From Spartinivicinus poritis (GTDB taxonomy: Bacteria; Pseudomonadota; Gammaproteobacteria; Pseudomonadales; Zooshikellaceae), in contig NZ_JAPMOU010000022.1 in assembly GCF_028858535.1 (NCBI RefSeq), positions 42,325-106,324 on the forward strand: DNA of 64,000 nucleotides, read 5' to 3'. Shown in pieces: positions 44,934 to 55,490 of this stretch; within the stretch, counting starts at the first letter, position 1; each line of letters begins with the position of its first letter. Under the pieces are notes generated by a model. It was not told the origin of the DNA and ran no database searches. It saw only the letters and a program-made list of their open reading frames with translations. The position numbers and the translations under genes are program-made.

Positions 44934-44968
44934 GAGCTCATACCTGTAAAGAGTTAGTTAAAATTGGG

Positions 44969-46132
44969 TTAGATTTTAGCTGCTTGCTTCAAAATATCGG
45001 CTTTATCAGTTTTTTCCCAAGTAAACTTGGCTTCTTTACGACCGAAGTGACCATAAGCTGCTGTAGATCTATAAATGGGGCGCTTTAAGTCAAGCATATC
45101 AATTAAGCCTTTAGGGCGCAGATCGAAGTGCTCTCGAATCAGTTCGATGATTTGGTCATCGCTAATTTTACCGGTGCCAAAAGTATTCACACTAATGGAA
45201 GTTGGTTCTGCTATACCAATGGCATAAGAAACTTGAATTTCACATCGATCAGCAAGTTCAGCTGCAACAATGTTTTTGGCTACATAGCGGCCTGCATAGG
45301 CAGCACTGCGGTCGACTTTTGATGGGTCTTTGCCAGAAAATGCACCACCACCATGACGAGCCATACCACCGTAGGTGTCCACAATAATTTTCCGGCCAGT
45401 TAATCCGCAGTCACCTACCGGGCCACCAATAACAAATTTACCAGTAGGATTAATAAAATATTTGGTTTGTGGAGTTAACCATTCTTCAGGTAACACTGGT
45501 TGAATAATCGTTTCTAATACGGCCTCGCGTATTTCTGACTGTTTAATCCCATCTTCGTGTTGAGTAGATAACACAACAGCATCAATACCGCAGGGTTTGC
45601 CTTGTTGGTCATATAAAAAAGTTACTTGGCTTTTAGCATCTGGTCTTAGCCAAGGAAGAATGCCATTTTTTCTTACTTCAGCCTGACGTTTAACCAGGAG
45701 GTGGGCGTAGGTAATAGGAGCAGGCATTAGTACATCCGTTTCATTAGTGGCATAACCAAACATTAAGCCTTGGTCGCCGGCACCCATCTCTTTATGTTCG
45801 GCTTCATCCACACCTATGGCAATATCAGGTGACTGCTTGCCAATAGCATTCATGACTGCGCAAGAAGCGCCATCAAAGCCCATTTCAGAGTGGTTATATC
45901 CAATATCCAGTACAACTTCGCGCACCAGGTCTTCAATATCGACGTATGTTTCTGTACGTACTTCGCCAGCAACTAAAACCATTCCAGTTTTAACTAGCGT
46001 TTCTACTGCAACCCGGGCGTCTTTATCGTCTGCAATAATGGCGTCTAATATTGCATCTGAAATTTGGTCTGCCACTTTATCGGGGTGTCCTTCTGAGACA
46101 GACTCAGAAGTAAATACAGAATATTCGCTCAT
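44969..46132 (-). CDS. metK: S-adenosylmethionine synthetase
   Basis: Makes SAM from ATP and methionine. 387 residues, starting with [20 protein letters not shown] (ATP site), the [12 protein letters not shown] hexapeptide region and the [19 protein letters not shown] phosphate loop. Twenty-three bases behind sahR and 35 ahead of ahcY, so most likely one transcript controlled by SahR at the palindrome 47219-47246. Confidence 0.98.
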   Translation of the reverse strand: MSEYSVFTSESVSEGHPDKVADQISDAILDAIIADDKDARVAVETLVKTGMVLVAGEVRTETYVDIEDLVREVVLDIGYNHSEMGFDGASCAVMNAIGKQSPDIAIGVDEAEHKEMGAGDQGLMFGYATNETDVLMPAPITYAHLLVKRQAEVRKNGILPWLRPDAKSQVTFLYDQQGKPCGIDAVVLSTQHEDGIKQSEIREAVLETIIQPVLPEEWLTPQTKYFINPTGKFVIGGPVGDCGLTGRKIIVDTYGGMARHGGGAFSGKDPSKVDRSAAYAGRYVAKNIVAAELADRCEIQVSYAIGIAEPTSISVNTFGTGKISDDQIIELIREHFDLRPKGLIDMLDLKRPIYRSTAAYGHFGRKEAKFTWEKTDKADILKQAAKI

Positions 46133-46155
46133 TGGTTCTTTCCTAAATTAATGGG

Positions 46156-47181
46156 TTAGTTCGTTATATTTGATGCTGGCTTAATAAAATGCCGCACCTG
46201 GAGTTGAAATCCATTGCGCAATCCCAGGTACAGACTTTCTTGTGGCTCAAGGTCAGTCTGCTGGACCCAGCCATTTACTTCATCTTCAGCAAAGCCCAAC
46301 CACATGTCACCGCAGGCTTGTTGTACCCAGCTTTGATCATGGGCACATAAGTCACTAATTAATAATGAGCCACCAGGTATTAATACTTCACTTGCTTTAA
46401 TAAATAACTCAGCGGGAGAGGGTACATGGTGTAGTACCATATTCATCACTATACAGTTAGCTGTTAGAGGCGTTGCTAAAGCGTCGACAGCTTCTTGATG
46501 AATAAACTGAATATTATTTAGCTGCTGGTCTGCGGCAAACAACTTAGCTTTCTCTAGCATTTCCTGAGAAATGTCAACAGCAATTACCTGCTCATATAAA
46601 GGGGATAATACTTTTAAAAATTGGCCTTCACCTGGTCCAATTTCAACAGCTGTACTATTTTCAGGAATTGCCAGAGTAGTCAGGACTTCTTTAATACTGG
46701 CAGCATAAATGTCGTATTCTGCAATTAATTCCTGCTGCTGCCGGAATTTATCAGCAAATTTTGCAAAGAAGGCTCTAGCTGTTTCTGCTCGTTGTTGCTT
46801 AACTTGCTGGAGCCTATCGTGAGTTGCTGTGCTTATAGGGAGCAGGTCAACAGTCTTATAAAGAGTCGTTAGCAATTGAGCAGTAGCCTGGTCTGGTTTA
46901 GGCCACTCTCGTCGATAAAAAATCGTGTTCCCTTCTCGACGGGTTGTCACTAAACCGGCCTTTGCCATTAGTTTTAAGTGATGGCTAAGGGCTGACTGCT
47001 TAATATCGAGAATTGCGCACAGCTCCAACACACCAAATGAATCTGCTTTAAGCACCCGTAAGATATCAAGCCGTAGAGGATCAGCGCTGGCCTTACAAAA
47101 ACTGGCCAGAGTTTCAGAGCTGACTGGAGCTTGGCTCGTTGGGGGAGCTATGCTGTCTTGAGATAACGAGTGGGTAGTCAT
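46156..47181 (-). CDS. sahR: ArsR-type regulator fused to a SAM-dependent methyltransferase domain (SahR)
   Basis: 341-residue two-domain regulator. Residues about 25-95 are an ArsR winged helix (FCKASADPLRLDILRVL, then KQSALSHHLKLMAKAGLV), without the Cys ligands of metal sensors. Residues about 155-300 form a class I methyltransferase fold with motif I AVEIGPGEGQF at 179-188. SahR proteins of this build bind S-adenosylhomocysteine and control the methionine/SAM cycle in proteobacteria, which agrees fully with metK, ahcY and metF following on the same strand. The palindrome in its promoter is the expected operator. Confidence 0.9.
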   Translation of the reverse strand: MTTHSLSQDSIAPPTSQAPVSSETLASFCKASADPLRLDILRVLKADSFGVLELCAILDIKQSALSHHLKLMAKAGLVTTRREGNTIFYRREWPKPDQATAQLLTTLYKTVDLLPISTATHDRLQQVKQQRAETARAFFAKFADKFRQQQELIAEYDIYAASIKEVLTTLAIPENSTAVEIGPGEGQFLKVLSPLYEQVIAVDISQEMLEKAKLFAADQQLNNIQFIHQEAVDALATPLTANCIVMNMVLHHVPSPAELFIKASEVLIPGGSLLISDLCAHDQSWVQQACGDMWLGFAEDEVNGWVQQTDLEPQESLYLGLRNGFQLQVRHFIKPASNITN

Positions 47182-47218
47182 GGCAGCCAGTGTAGCAGTT
47201 GCTTAAACTAGTCACAAC

Positions 47219-47246
47219 ATCTATATCAAAATTTTTTGATATAGAT
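47219..47246. promoter_or_regulatory. sahR: Perfect palindrome, candidate SahR operator
   Basis: ATCTATATCAAAA (47219-47231), two T, then TTTTGATATAGAT (47234-47246): 13-base arms without a mismatch, 38 bases upstream of the sahR start. Its size and AT-rich core suit an ArsR-family dimer. Confidence 0.75.
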
Positions 47247-47638
47247 TCTACTGGGATAGAGATAAGGGGTTCTGCAGCCTAACTGTCGCGGCTCTGGTAT
47301 TAGTGATACAGCCATAACCGTTCGGGCCGAGATTGTTTTTCCGCCCAGCCCTGTTACGAGTCATTTATGTAGAATGACTACACAGCATGCCTTGTGCCTT
47401 GCTGGACAGAAAAATAGCCTCCGGCAGTAGTGATTCAAATAGTGTTAACAGGCCCTAGTAAGTAAATAGAAAGAAAAAGCTTGACTATAATTTAAATACA
47501 AAAGCCTACAAACAGGGAGCGTGTAGCATATTAATGCAAAGGATATTACTCTTTTATGATAGTTTTATTTTTTTTACCGCAATTCTTTTTTTAAGAGCAT
47601 CTTACTTAGTTTTATTAATAGTCGCTCGGGATTGCTAG
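47247..47638. other. Gap without a gene between sahR and the hybrid kinase
   Basis: Divergent promoter region of about 390 bases. The part at 47280-47400 is more GC-rich than its surroundings but shows no reading frame, tRNA shape or known riboswitch on either strand. Confidence 0.5.
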
Positions 47639-49624
47639 ATGAAACGGTTCGGGTCAATTCGTACAAAGATGTTAATGTTCCCGATTTGTTTTCTATTGGT
47701 AATGTTGTTGGTTTCATCCAATTTTGTGTATATCTATATTGAGCAGTCCTTCTTTGTTAAGGAATTTCAGGAACAGAAGCTTGACCATTATGCTCAGCTC
47801 ATTCATGCGTACTCTGAGTTTGCAACTAACCATGCATTAATTTACGACAGCTTGCGTGAATTTCAATTGGGTATTGATAAGCAGAGTTATTACAGAAATG
47901 TTCAGGATCGACTAAAAAGCGCTGAAAATGCACTCAATTGTGTATCGGTGTTGGCAGAGGAAATAAGTAATACAGACAAGGCTTTTCCAGCGGATAAGCT
48001 TAATAGTTTAATTTCAAATATGACGAGTTACAATGCGATGACGTCTTCTTTATTTCGTCAGGCTTTTACAAATGTAGATAATGCCTACACAGCAATGGCT
48101 CAGCTGACGTTAAAGTATAGTGAAATAATTAAAAAATTTAGTGGTTTGATGTCATCCCTAGATCAAAACTTAGCTGAAAGAGCAGGTTTGGTTGAGTCTC
48201 ATGCAAAGAGTAGTTTGATTGTTTTTTTATGTATTACCTTTGTGTCCTGTACTCTTGTTTTTTTACTGAGCGTATTTTACGTAAGAAAGACTGCTAAACG
48301 GTTATCAGTAGCTATCGCCAGTATTAAAGAGATGACAAGTGGTAAACTGTCTAGGCGTTGTGAAGTAGAGTCAAATGATGAAATAGGCGAGTTAGCAAAA
48401 GAAGTAAACTACTTAGCAGAAAGCCTTGAATATGCAAAGGCTGTAGGTGAAGAGAAAAGCTCATTCTTGGCGAACATGAGTCATGAGATAAGAACTCCTC
48501 TTAATGGGGTCTTGGCGACGGCTGAATTGCTTTTAGAAACACCTAATACCAATAATGAACGATCTAGTTATATTAAATTAATCTACCAGTCTAGTAAGTC
48601 ACTATTATCAGTGATAGATGATATTTTGGTCTACTCGAGTTTAGAAGCAGGAAAAGTAACAATAGAAAATAAAAAATTTCCACTGAAAAAACTGCTAGAG
48701 GAAATGAAACTATTATTTTCACAATCGGCAGAGCAGAAGAATGTTAAGTTTTTTTTGAAGTGTAATGAAAGAGTAGCTGATTATTATATTGGTGATGAGG
48801 GGCGTTTAAGACAAATTTTGTTGCACTTGGTGGGCAATGCGGTGAAGTTTACTTATAGAGGTTGTATTGTCGTTGATGTTGACTCGGTAGTTATAAACTA
48901 TAAAAACTGTATTTTTATTAATGTGCGTGATACCGGAATAGGTATTAATGAAAAGCATATTAATAACATTTTTAAAGGCTTTTATCAGGTCGAACATACC
49001 AGTACTCGCAATTATGGCGGCTCAGGATTGGGTTTGGCTATTAGTCATCAGTTAACGCAGTTGCTGAATGGTGAGTTACTAGTGAGCAGTAAACCTGGTG
49101 AAGGCTCAACTTTTACTTTAAAACTTCCATTAGAACCAGCGGTAGTATCTGAAAGTACAGTCACATCTGATATGGCTGATAAGAAACAGGCAAGAGACTA
49201 TAACAAACATGTATTAGTGGTAGATGATACTCCTAGTAATCAAATGATTGCTAGGGCGGTGTTAAATAAATTAGGGTTTAGTGTAGTGATTACAGAAAAT
49301 GGCAAAGCGGCAATTACTCAAATACTAAACCAGCAGTTTGATATTGTGTTTATGGATATGCATATGCCAGTGCTGGATGGCATCGAAGCAACGAAACAAA
49401 TTAGAAAACTTGCCGGAAAGAAAGGTAAAATACCTATCATTGCATTAACAGCTAATGTAATGCCTGAGGATAAAGATTTATGTCTCGAGGCTGGCATGAA
49501 TGGTGTTATTACCAAACCAATTACTAAAGCTAAAATTGCTAGTGAAATAGATAGAATACTTTCTTATGAAACTGTTGAGGAAAATAATAGTATTTCAGAC
49601 GTAACAGTAGTTAAAGGAAGGTAA
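47639..49624 (+). CDS. Hybrid sensor histidine kinase with C-terminal receiver
   Basis: 661-residue inner-membrane kinase. Membrane segments at about 12-32 and 190-213 enclose a helical periplasmic sensor domain of about 155 residues; a HAMP domain follows (RLSVAIASIKEMTSGKLSRR), then the phospho-acceptor His282 in FLANMSHEIRTPLNG, the ATP domain (LVGNAVKFTYRG, VRDTGIGI, GGSGLGLAI) and a receiver with Asp573 in DIVFMDMHMPVLDG. A separate Hpt protein would be needed for onward transfer and is not nearby. No DNA-binding output. The convergent orphan binding protein at 49900 could be related but this is only positional. Confidence 0.94.
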   Translation: MKRFGSIRTKMLMFPICFLLVMLLVSSNFVYIYIEQSFFVKEFQEQKLDHYAQLIHAYSEFATNHALIYDSLREFQLGIDKQSYYRNVQDRLKSAENALNCVSVLAEEISNTDKAFPADKLNSLISNMTSYNAMTSSLFRQAFTNVDNAYTAMAQLTLKYSEIIKKFSGLMSSLDQNLAERAGLVESHAKSSLIVFLCITFVSCTLVFLLSVFYVRKTAKRLSVAIASIKEMTSGKLSRRCEVESNDEIGELAKEVNYLAESLEYAKAVGEEKSSFLANMSHEIRTPLNGVLATAELLLETPNTNNERSSYIKLIYQSSKSLLSVIDDILVYSSLEAGKVTIENKKFPLKKLLEEMKLLFSQSAEQKNVKFFLKCNERVADYYIGDEGRLRQILLHLVGNAVKFTYRGCIVVDVDSVVINYKNCIFINVRDTGIGINEKHINNIFKGFYQVEHTSTRNYGGSGLGLAISHQLTQLLNGELLVSSKPGEGSTFTLKLPLEPAVVSESTVTSDMADKKQARDYNKHVLVVDDTPSNQMIARAVLNKLGFSVVITENGKAAITQILNQQFDIVFMDMHMPVLDGIEATKQIRKLAGKKGKIPIIALTANVMPEDKDLCLEAGMNGVITKPITKAKIASEIDRILSYETVEENNSISDVTVVKGR

Positions 49625-49630
49625 AGAATT

Positions 49631-49819
49631 TTATTGATGAGCTTCTTTTTTTCTTCTGACCGAATTTTCTAAGATTTGTTTGCGCCTCATTTCTGTCGCA
49701 GTATGCCACTCCATAATTTCTGCTAACGAGCGAAAACAACCAATACATACATCATTATTATCCAAGCAGCAGTTGCGTACACAAGGAGAGCCCGTGATTG
49801 AAGGCTTGTGACTACTCAT
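49631..49819 (-). CDS. DUF1289 small Cys-rich protein
   Basis: 62 residues with the full DUF1289 pattern: SPCVRNCCLDNNDVCIGCFR, where four Cys are spaced C-x3-C...C-x2-C as for a metal or Fe-S site, then SLAEIMEWHTATEMRRKQIL, and a basic tail. Proteins of this family are common in gammaproteobacteria and their role is unknown. Convergent with the hybrid kinase, leaving only 6 bases between stops. Confidence 0.88.
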   Translation of the reverse strand: MSSHKPSITGSPCVRNCCLDNNDVCIGCFRSLAEIMEWHTATEMRRKQILENSVRRKKEAHQ

Positions 49820-49899
49820 AAAAGCGTACTCCCTTTGAGTTCGATTATTTTTTAATAGTTAGCTGATCAATTAGTTTGAGAGGCAGAAAAAGAAATAAT

Positions 49900-50688
49900 T
49901 CAATTAATTAATCCATATTTGGCGTAAATTTCTTTAAGCAATGTGTTGTTTGACTTCCCTTTTTGTTGGTAAACGGTATTAAACGCTTTTTGTAGTAGTT
50001 GAACAGTAGTATCAGCTGTGCTTTTACTAAAGGCATAACAAGTAGGAACAGGCTTGAATGAATAGATTGTTTCAAAGTCATTTAGGTTATAGCCTAGCCT
50101 TGTCAGGATCCAGCTGGCTACGTTGATATCATATCCCCAGGCATCAAATCGATGAGAAACTAACATTTTTGCCAATGTTTCTGGATGATTATTGCCATAT
50201 TTAAAATTATCTGGATTTAAATCTAACCCTCGAAATAGTTTTTCTGCAATATCATCTTTTACTACCCCAATGGTCAGACGATTTAGGTCATTTTTATTGC
50301 GAATATTAATTCCTGCATCTTTTCTAGCGGTTAACACAACTTGAGTATTCATATAAGAACAGACCCATTTAAATAGCTTTTCCCGCTCCTTAATCTTGGT
50401 CATCCCAAATAGTACGATATTAGGGCGGTTAAGCGCCATGTTGTATCCTCGGGTCCATGGCATAAGCTTGATATCAGCTGCTGTAATAGGGCAATTAATA
50501 GATTTTGTTGCAATAACCAATAGGTCAACTGATACTCCCTGTAATGTACCATTTTTCATAAAATTATGAGGTGGGTAGTCTTCAGTAATGTAAGTTAACT
50601 GTTGGAGAGGACAGGCTAAAACGATAGAGGGGGTGAGCACCAGTATTCCGCTCAATAATACACTAAGCCTCTTTCTCAATGATGTCAC
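49900..50688 (-). CDS. Periplasmic solute-binding protein family 3, orphan
   Basis: 262-residue exported binding protein. Signal peptide VLLSGILVLTPSIVLA; mature start LTYITEDYPPHNFMKNGTLQ followed by GVSVDLLVIAT, then KLMPWTRGYNMALNRPNIVL and RLTIGVVKDDIAEKLF, matching family 3 proteins that bind amino acids or small acids. No permease is nearby. The third such orphan in the window (with 28259 and 41542). It lies between the DUF1289 gene and tkt, with its promoter in the gap 50689-51069. Confidence 0.88.
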   Translation of the reverse strand: MTSLRKRLSVLLSGILVLTPSIVLACPLQQLTYITEDYPPHNFMKNGTLQGVSVDLLVIATKSINCPITAADIKLMPWTRGYNMALNRPNIVLFGMTKIKEREKLFKWVCSYMNTQVVLTARKDAGINIRNKNDLNRLTIGVVKDDIAEKLFRGLDLNPDNFKYGNNHPETLAKMLVSHRFDAWGYDINVASWILTRLGYNLNDFETIYSFKPVPTCYAFSKSTADTTVQLLQKAFNTVYQQKGKSNNTLLKEIYAKYGLIN

Positions 50689-51069
50689 AGGTTTTGCTCG
50701 TCATACCTAAGTTTCTTTAAGCATAGTTGGAAAACTTTCTGCAGTTGAGGAAGTAACTATTTAGTCAAGAGACAATTCTTTTTGGAAAGTAACTATAGTG
50801 AACCAAAACTAGGGAACACCTTTTTCTTGATGGGTTGGGCAGGCTGAAAGCTGACCGCTACGTCAGTTTGCTGTGAGTGAGTCAATCCGTTGCCATTTTG
50901 CGGTTAATACATTTGCTGATAAAGCCAGAAAAAGAGACAATATTGGCCGTTTTTTCAAAGCTGTTCCAAAGTTAACTTGCTAAGTAGGGGTTGCAAAAGT
51001 TCATGAGTCAAATGGCCATAAATTAAGTGCTTTGCAACACCCTCCAATTAGGTTGTAGGAGACTATTTC
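50689..51069. other. Gap upstream of tkt
   Basis: About 380 bases containing the divergent promoters of the binding protein and tkt. Two similar short stretches, GGAAGTAACTATTTAGT (near 50750) and GGAAAGTAACTATAGTG (near 50784), could be regulator sites. No ORF or RNA recognised. Confidence 0.45.
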
Positions 51070-53076
51070 ATGTCGTCGACCCGTCAAGAGCGCGTCAATG
51101 CCATTCGTGCATTAAGTATGGATGCAGTACAAAAAGCCAAAAGTGGCCACCCTGGTGCGCCAATGGGAATGGCTGATATTGCTGAAGTACTCTGGTGCGA
51201 ATACTTGCAACATAACCCTGCTAACCCTAACTGGGTTAACCGTGACCGCTTTGTGCTGTCTAATGGCCATGGCTCTATGCTGCTTTATTCTTTGTTGCAC
51301 CTTACTGGTTATGATCTATCAATCGACGATCTGAAAAACTTCCGTCAATTACACTCAAAAACAGCCGGCCACCCAGAATTTGGCTATGCACCAGGGATAG
51401 AAACCACTACCGGGCCTCTAGGGCAAGGAATAGCGAATGCCGTGGGGATGGCAATTGCCGAAAAAACACTGGCCGCTCAATTTAATCGCGATGAGCATGA
51501 AGTCGTTGATCACTACACTTATGCTTTCACTGGCGATGGCTGCTTGATGGAAGGTATCTCCCACGAAGTATGCTCTTTAGCCGGTACTTTGGGGCTAGGC
51601 AAGCTAATCGTTTTTTATGACGACAATGGTATTTCTATCGATGGTGAAGTCGAAGGCTGGTTTACCGATGACACGCCAAAGCGTTTCGAGTCTTATGGCT
51701 GGCAGGTGATTCCTGGTGTAGATGGCCATGATGCAGAAGCAATCAAACAAGCAGTTGAAGCTGCAAGAGCCAACCCAAATCAGCCGACTTTAATTTGCTG
51801 CAAAACTATTATTGGCTTTGGTTCACCAAATAAAGAAGGTAAAGAGTCTTGTCACGGTGCCCCATTAGGTGATGATGAAATTGCCTTAACCCGTGAAAAA
51901 CTAGGCTGGACTCATGGCCCATTTGAAATCCCAGAAAATATTTATCAAGACTGGGATGGTAAAGCAAAAGGCCAGACCATAGAGCAAGAATGGAATACAG
52001 CGTTTGCTGCATATAAAGAAGCACACCCGGAGTTAGCTGCAGAACTAGAACGTCGTTTAGCAGGTGAATTACCATCTGACTTTGCTGAACAAGCAGAAGC
52101 TTACATTAAAGAATGTCAAAGCAAAGGGGAAACTCTGGCTAGCCGGAAAGCTTCTCAAAACACTTTGAATGCCTATGGTCCATTATTGCCTGAGTTATTA
52201 GGTGGTTCTGCTGACTTGGCTGGCTCTAACCTGACTTTATGGAAGGACAGCAAAGGTGTAGCGAAAGAAGATGCCAGCGGTAACTACATCTTTTATGGTG
52301 TCCGTGAATTTGGTATGTCTGCCATTATGAACGGTATTGCCTTACATGGTGGCTTTGTTCCTTACGGTGCGACTTTCTTAATCTTTATGGAGTATGCCCG
52401 TAATGCCGTGCGGATGGCTGCATTAATGAAGCAGCGCAGCATCTTTGTTTATACCCACGACTCTATTGGTTTAGGCGAAGATGGCCCCACTCACCAACCG
52501 GTTGAGCAAATGGCCAGCTTAAGAACTACCCCTAATATGTCGCTATGGCGCCCTTGTGATACGGTTGAGTCTGCAGTAGCGTGGAAAGCAGCGATTGAGC
52601 GTAAAGATGGTCCAACTTCTCTGGTATTCTCTCGCCAAGGCTTGCCACATCAGGCGCGTAGTGATGAGCAGCTAGCAAATGTTGCGAAAGGTGGTTATAT
52701 CCTTCGTGATTGTGATGGCTTGCCAGAGCTAATTTTAATTGCCACTGGTTCAGAAGTTGGCTTGGCTATGGAAGCAGCAGAGCAGCTAGCAAACAAAGGT
52801 ACAAAGGTAAGAGTGGTTTCTATGCCATCAACTGATGTATTCGAAGCGCAAGATGTAGAGTATAAGCTACAAGTGTTACCTTTAGAGGTATCAGCCAGAG
52901 TAGCTATTGAAGCGGCTCATGCTGACTACTGGTACAAGTATGTAGGTTTGGATGGTCGTGTAGTGGGTATGCAGACATTTGGTGAGTCTGCGCCTGCTGG
53001 TGACTTATTCAAAGAATTCGGCTTTACAGTTGAAAATGTTGTCACAGTAGCGGAAGATTTGCTCAACATAGAGTAA
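51070..53076 (+). CDS. tkt: Transketolase
   Basis: Thiamine-dependent transfer of two-carbon units between sugar phosphates in the pentose phosphate pathway. 668 residues. [20 protein letters not shown], the TPP motif [18 protein letters not shown] ending with the DDNGISIDG segment, and [20 protein letters not shown] are the standard signatures. AGGAG lies 8 bases before the ATG. First gene of the tkt-epd-pgk-fba order typical of gammaproteobacteria; a terminator follows directly, so the later genes may depend partly on other promoters. Confidence 0.98.
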   Translation: MSSTRQERVNAIRALSMDAVQKAKSGHPGAPMGMADIAEVLWCEYLQHNPANPNWVNRDRFVLSNGHGSMLLYSLLHLTGYDLSIDDLKNFRQLHSKTAGHPEFGYAPGIETTTGPLGQGIANAVGMAIAEKTLAAQFNRDEHEVVDHYTYAFTGDGCLMEGISHEVCSLAGTLGLGKLIVFYDDNGISIDGEVEGWFTDDTPKRFESYGWQVIPGVDGHDAEAIKQAVEAARANPNQPTLICCKTIIGFGSPNKEGKESCHGAPLGDDEIALTREKLGWTHGPFEIPENIYQDWDGKAKGQTIEQEWNTAFAAYKEAHPELAAELERRLAGELPSDFAEQAEAYIKECQSKGETLASRKASQNTLNAYGPLLPELLGGSADLAGSNLTLWKDSKGVAKEDASGNYIFYGVREFGMSAIMNGIALHGGFVPYGATFLIFMEYARNAVRMAALMKQRSIFVYTHDSIGLGEDGPTHQPVEQMASLRTTPNMSLWRPCDTVESAVAWKAAIERKDGPTSLVFSRQGLPHQARSDEQLANVAKGGYILRDCDGLPELILIATGSEVGLAMEAAEQLANKGTKVRVVSMPSTDVFEAQDVEYKLQVLPLEVSARVAIEAAHADYWYKYVGLDGRVVGMQTFGESAPAGDLFKEFGFTVENVVTVAEDLLNIE

Positions 53077-53080
53077 AACA

Positions 53081-53104
53081 AAAAGGCGGTATTTACCGCC
53101 TTTT
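53081..53104 (+). terminator. Terminator after tkt
   Basis: AAAAGGCGGTA (53081-53091) pairs with TACCGCCTTTT (53094-53104), loop of two or slightly more. Symmetric A/T flanks allow function in both directions. Confidence 0.85.
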
Positions 53105-53156
53105 CTATTTTTGCTGCTGTTATTCGGTCATTTGTAAACATCGGAAATTAGCTAAC

Positions 53157-54173
53157 ATGGCATTTCGTTTAGCTATCAATGGCTATGGTCGGATTGGCCA
53201 AAGCGTATTAAGAGCATTGTACGAAACCAGTCACCGTCAACACATGCAGGTGGTGGCAATTAATGAGTTATCAGATTTAGATACTATTACCTATCTCACC
53301 CGTTATGATACTACCCATGGTCGCTTTCCTGCTTCAGTAAAACGACAACGTGATCACTTGGTAATTAATATTGACCCTATTCAAGTGATTAATCAGCCAG
53401 ATCCAACGAAGTTGCCTTGGAAAGAGCTAGGCATCGACTTAGTGCTGGAATGCACAGGCTCTTTTACTGACCGACAAACTGCAGAGCAACACTTAGCAAG
53501 CGGAACACCTCGATTGCTATTTTCTCAGCCTGCTGAGCCTGAGTCGGTAGATGCGACTATTGTATATGGTGTGAATGAAGAAACGCTTCAGGCCAGTCAT
53601 CAAATTGTTTCCAGTGCGTCATGTACAACTAATTGTATTGTGCCGGTCATTAAAACGTTAGACGACACATTTGGTATTGAGCACGGTACTATAACGACCA
53701 TTCACTCAGCTATGAATGATCAGCCAGTCATTGATGCCTATCATCACAGTAATTTACGGCTAACGCGCAGTGCTTTGCAGTCAATTATTCCAGTAGATAC
53801 TGGTCTAGCAAAAGGGATTGACCGGTTGCTGCCGAGTCTTGCCGGAAAATTTCAGGCATTAGCCATGCGCGTACCAACCATTAATGTTTCAGCCATGGAC
53901 TTAACTGTACAGGTAAGCAGAGCAACTAATGTGGCTGATGTTAATGAAGTCATTCGAGATGCCTGCCATGGTCGATTACAAGGGTTAATGGGAGTAACAG
54001 ATGAACCACTGGCGTCGTGTGATTTTAATCATGATGATCGCTCGGCAATTGTCGACTTAACTCAAACTAAGGTTAGTGGCACTAATATGGTAAAAGTGAT
54101 TGCCTGGTTTGATAATGAGTGGGCGTTTGCTAATAGAATGTTAGATGTCAGTTATCATTGGTTAAATATATAA
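53157..54173 (+). CDS. epd: Erythrose-4-phosphate dehydrogenase
   Basis: NAD enzyme of the GAPDH superfamily that oxidises erythrose 4-phosphate to 4-phosphoerythronate for pyridoxal phosphate synthesis. 338 residues; NAD motif [17 protein letters not shown], catalytic Cys156 in SSASCTTNC, and the Epd-specific [15 protein letters not shown] loop. Its place between tkt and pgk supports Epd over glyceraldehyde-3-phosphate dehydrogenase, though some activity with the latter substrate is possible. Confidence 0.93.
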   Translation: MAFRLAINGYGRIGQSVLRALYETSHRQHMQVVAINELSDLDTITYLTRYDTTHGRFPASVKRQRDHLVINIDPIQVINQPDPTKLPWKELGIDLVLECTGSFTDRQTAEQHLASGTPRLLFSQPAEPESVDATIVYGVNEETLQASHQIVSSASCTTNCIVPVIKTLDDTFGIEHGTITTIHSAMNDQPVIDAYHHSNLRLTRSALQSIIPVDTGLAKGIDRLLPSLAGKFQALAMRVPTINVSAMDLTVQVSRATNVADVNEVIRDACHGRLQGLMGVTDEPLASCDFNHDDRSAIVDLTQTKVSGTNMVKVIAWFDNEWAFANRMLDVSYHWLNI

Positions 54174-54201
54174 CTGCTGTTGTATTTTAAGGGGGATTTC
54201 A

Positions 54202-55374
54202 ATGGCTGTGATCCAAATGAAGGATCTTGATCTTGCTGGCAAGCGGGTGCTAATCCGTGAAGACTTAAATGTGCCAGTAAAAGAGGGAAAAGTAACCAGC
54301 GATGCACGAATTTGTGCTGCCTTGCCCACTATTCAACAGGCAGTGGAGGCTGGTGCCAAAGTGTTGGTGATGTCCCACTTGGGGAGACCAACAGAAGGTG
54401 AATTTGCTGAAGAGTATTCGCTAGCACCTGTCGCCGATTACTTAGCTAAGTTGCTAGACAAGCCAGTAAGACTAGAGCGAGACTGGTTAAATGGTGTTGA
54501 GTTAGAAGCTGGTGAAGTAGTACTGCTGGAAAATGTTCGCTTTAACCAAGGCGAAAAGAAAAATGATGACCAGTTAGCCAAGCAAATGGCCAGTCTATGT
54601 GATGTTTATGTGATGGATGCATTTGGCACTGCTCATCGAGCCCAAGCTTCAACCCATGGGGTAGCTAAATATGCGCCTGTTGCTTGTGCTGGCCCGTTAT
54701 TGGTTAATGAATTGGATGCATTGGGCAAAGCGCTAGATAATCCAGAGAAACCTTTGGTAGCTATTGTTGGTGGCTCAAAAGTTTCCACTAAACTCACTGT
54801 ATTAGAGTCTCTTGCCAAGGTTGCTGATAAAATTATTGTGGGTGGTGGCATTGCCAATACATTTCTTGCTGCCGCTGGCCATCCAGTAGGCAAATCTTTG
54901 TATGAAGCTGATCTGATTCCAGAAGCCAAAAAACTAATGGAACAAACGGATATCCCCTTACCTGTTGATGTAGTAACAGGCAAAGAATTTTCTGAGTCTG
55001 CAGCAGCAGAGCTGAAAGGTGTATCTGATGTAGCTGAAGATGACATGATTTTTGATGTTGGGCCACAAACCTCTCAACAGTTCAACACCATTTTGGCAGA
55101 TGCGAATACCATTATCTGGAATGGTCCGGTTGGGGTGTTTGAATTTGATCAGTTTGGTGAAGGCACTAAAGCATTATCCTTGGCGATTGCAGATAGTGCA
55201 GCTTTCTCTATTGCTGGCGGGGGGGATACCTTGGCTGCAGTAGATAAATACGGTATCAAACAACAGGTGTCCTATATTTCTACTGGGGGTGGTGCTTTCT
55301 TGGAGTATGTAGAAGGGAAAACCTTGCCAGCAGTAGCAATATTAGAAGAGCGCGCCAAAGAGCGACGTTCATAA
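54202..55374 (+). CDS. pgk: Phosphoglycerate kinase
   Basis: Glycolytic ATP-forming kinase, 390 residues. [47 protein letters not shown] and the nucleotide-binding [17 protein letters not shown] followed by [13 protein letters not shown] are all canonical. GGGGG lies about 9 bases before the ATG; 28 bases after epd, so co-transcribed. Confidence 0.98.
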   Translation: MAVIQMKDLDLAGKRVLIREDLNVPVKEGKVTSDARICAALPTIQQAVEAGAKVLVMSHLGRPTEGEFAEEYSLAPVADYLAKLLDKPVRLERDWLNGVELEAGEVVLLENVRFNQGEKKNDDQLAKQMASLCDVYVMDAFGTAHRAQASTHGVAKYAPVACAGPLLVNELDALGKALDNPEKPLVAIVGGSKVSTKLTVLESLAKVADKIIVGGGIANTFLAAAGHPVGKSLYEADLIPEAKKLMEQTDIPLPVDVVTGKEFSESAAAELKGVSDVAEDDMIFDVGPQTSQQFNTILADANTIIWNGPVGVFEFDQFGEGTKALSLAIADSAAFSIAGGGDTLAAVDKYGIKQQVSYISTGGGAFLEYVEGKTLPAVAILEERAKERRS

Positions 55375-55490
55375 TAATAACGTAATAAAAGTATACCCCA
55401 CTTGTAGGGTGTACAAATCCACGCAGCTTGCACTTTTATATATGAATCGCGGCAGTTTTGAAGTTGCCGCCATTACTTTGAGGACTGAAG

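Noticed and set aside
44934..44968. SAH riboswitch before ahcY
   Set aside because: Only 35 bases separate metK and ahcY, too short for the aptamer; nothing similar in front of sahR either.
47280..47400. GC-richer stretch upstream of sahR considered as tRNA or riboswitch
   Set aside because: No cloverleaf, no conserved TTCGANTC-type arm in the right place and no known aptamer pattern on either strand.
54633..55066. Two long antisense frames inside pgk
   Set aside because: Shadows of a highly conserved gene; no independent signals.
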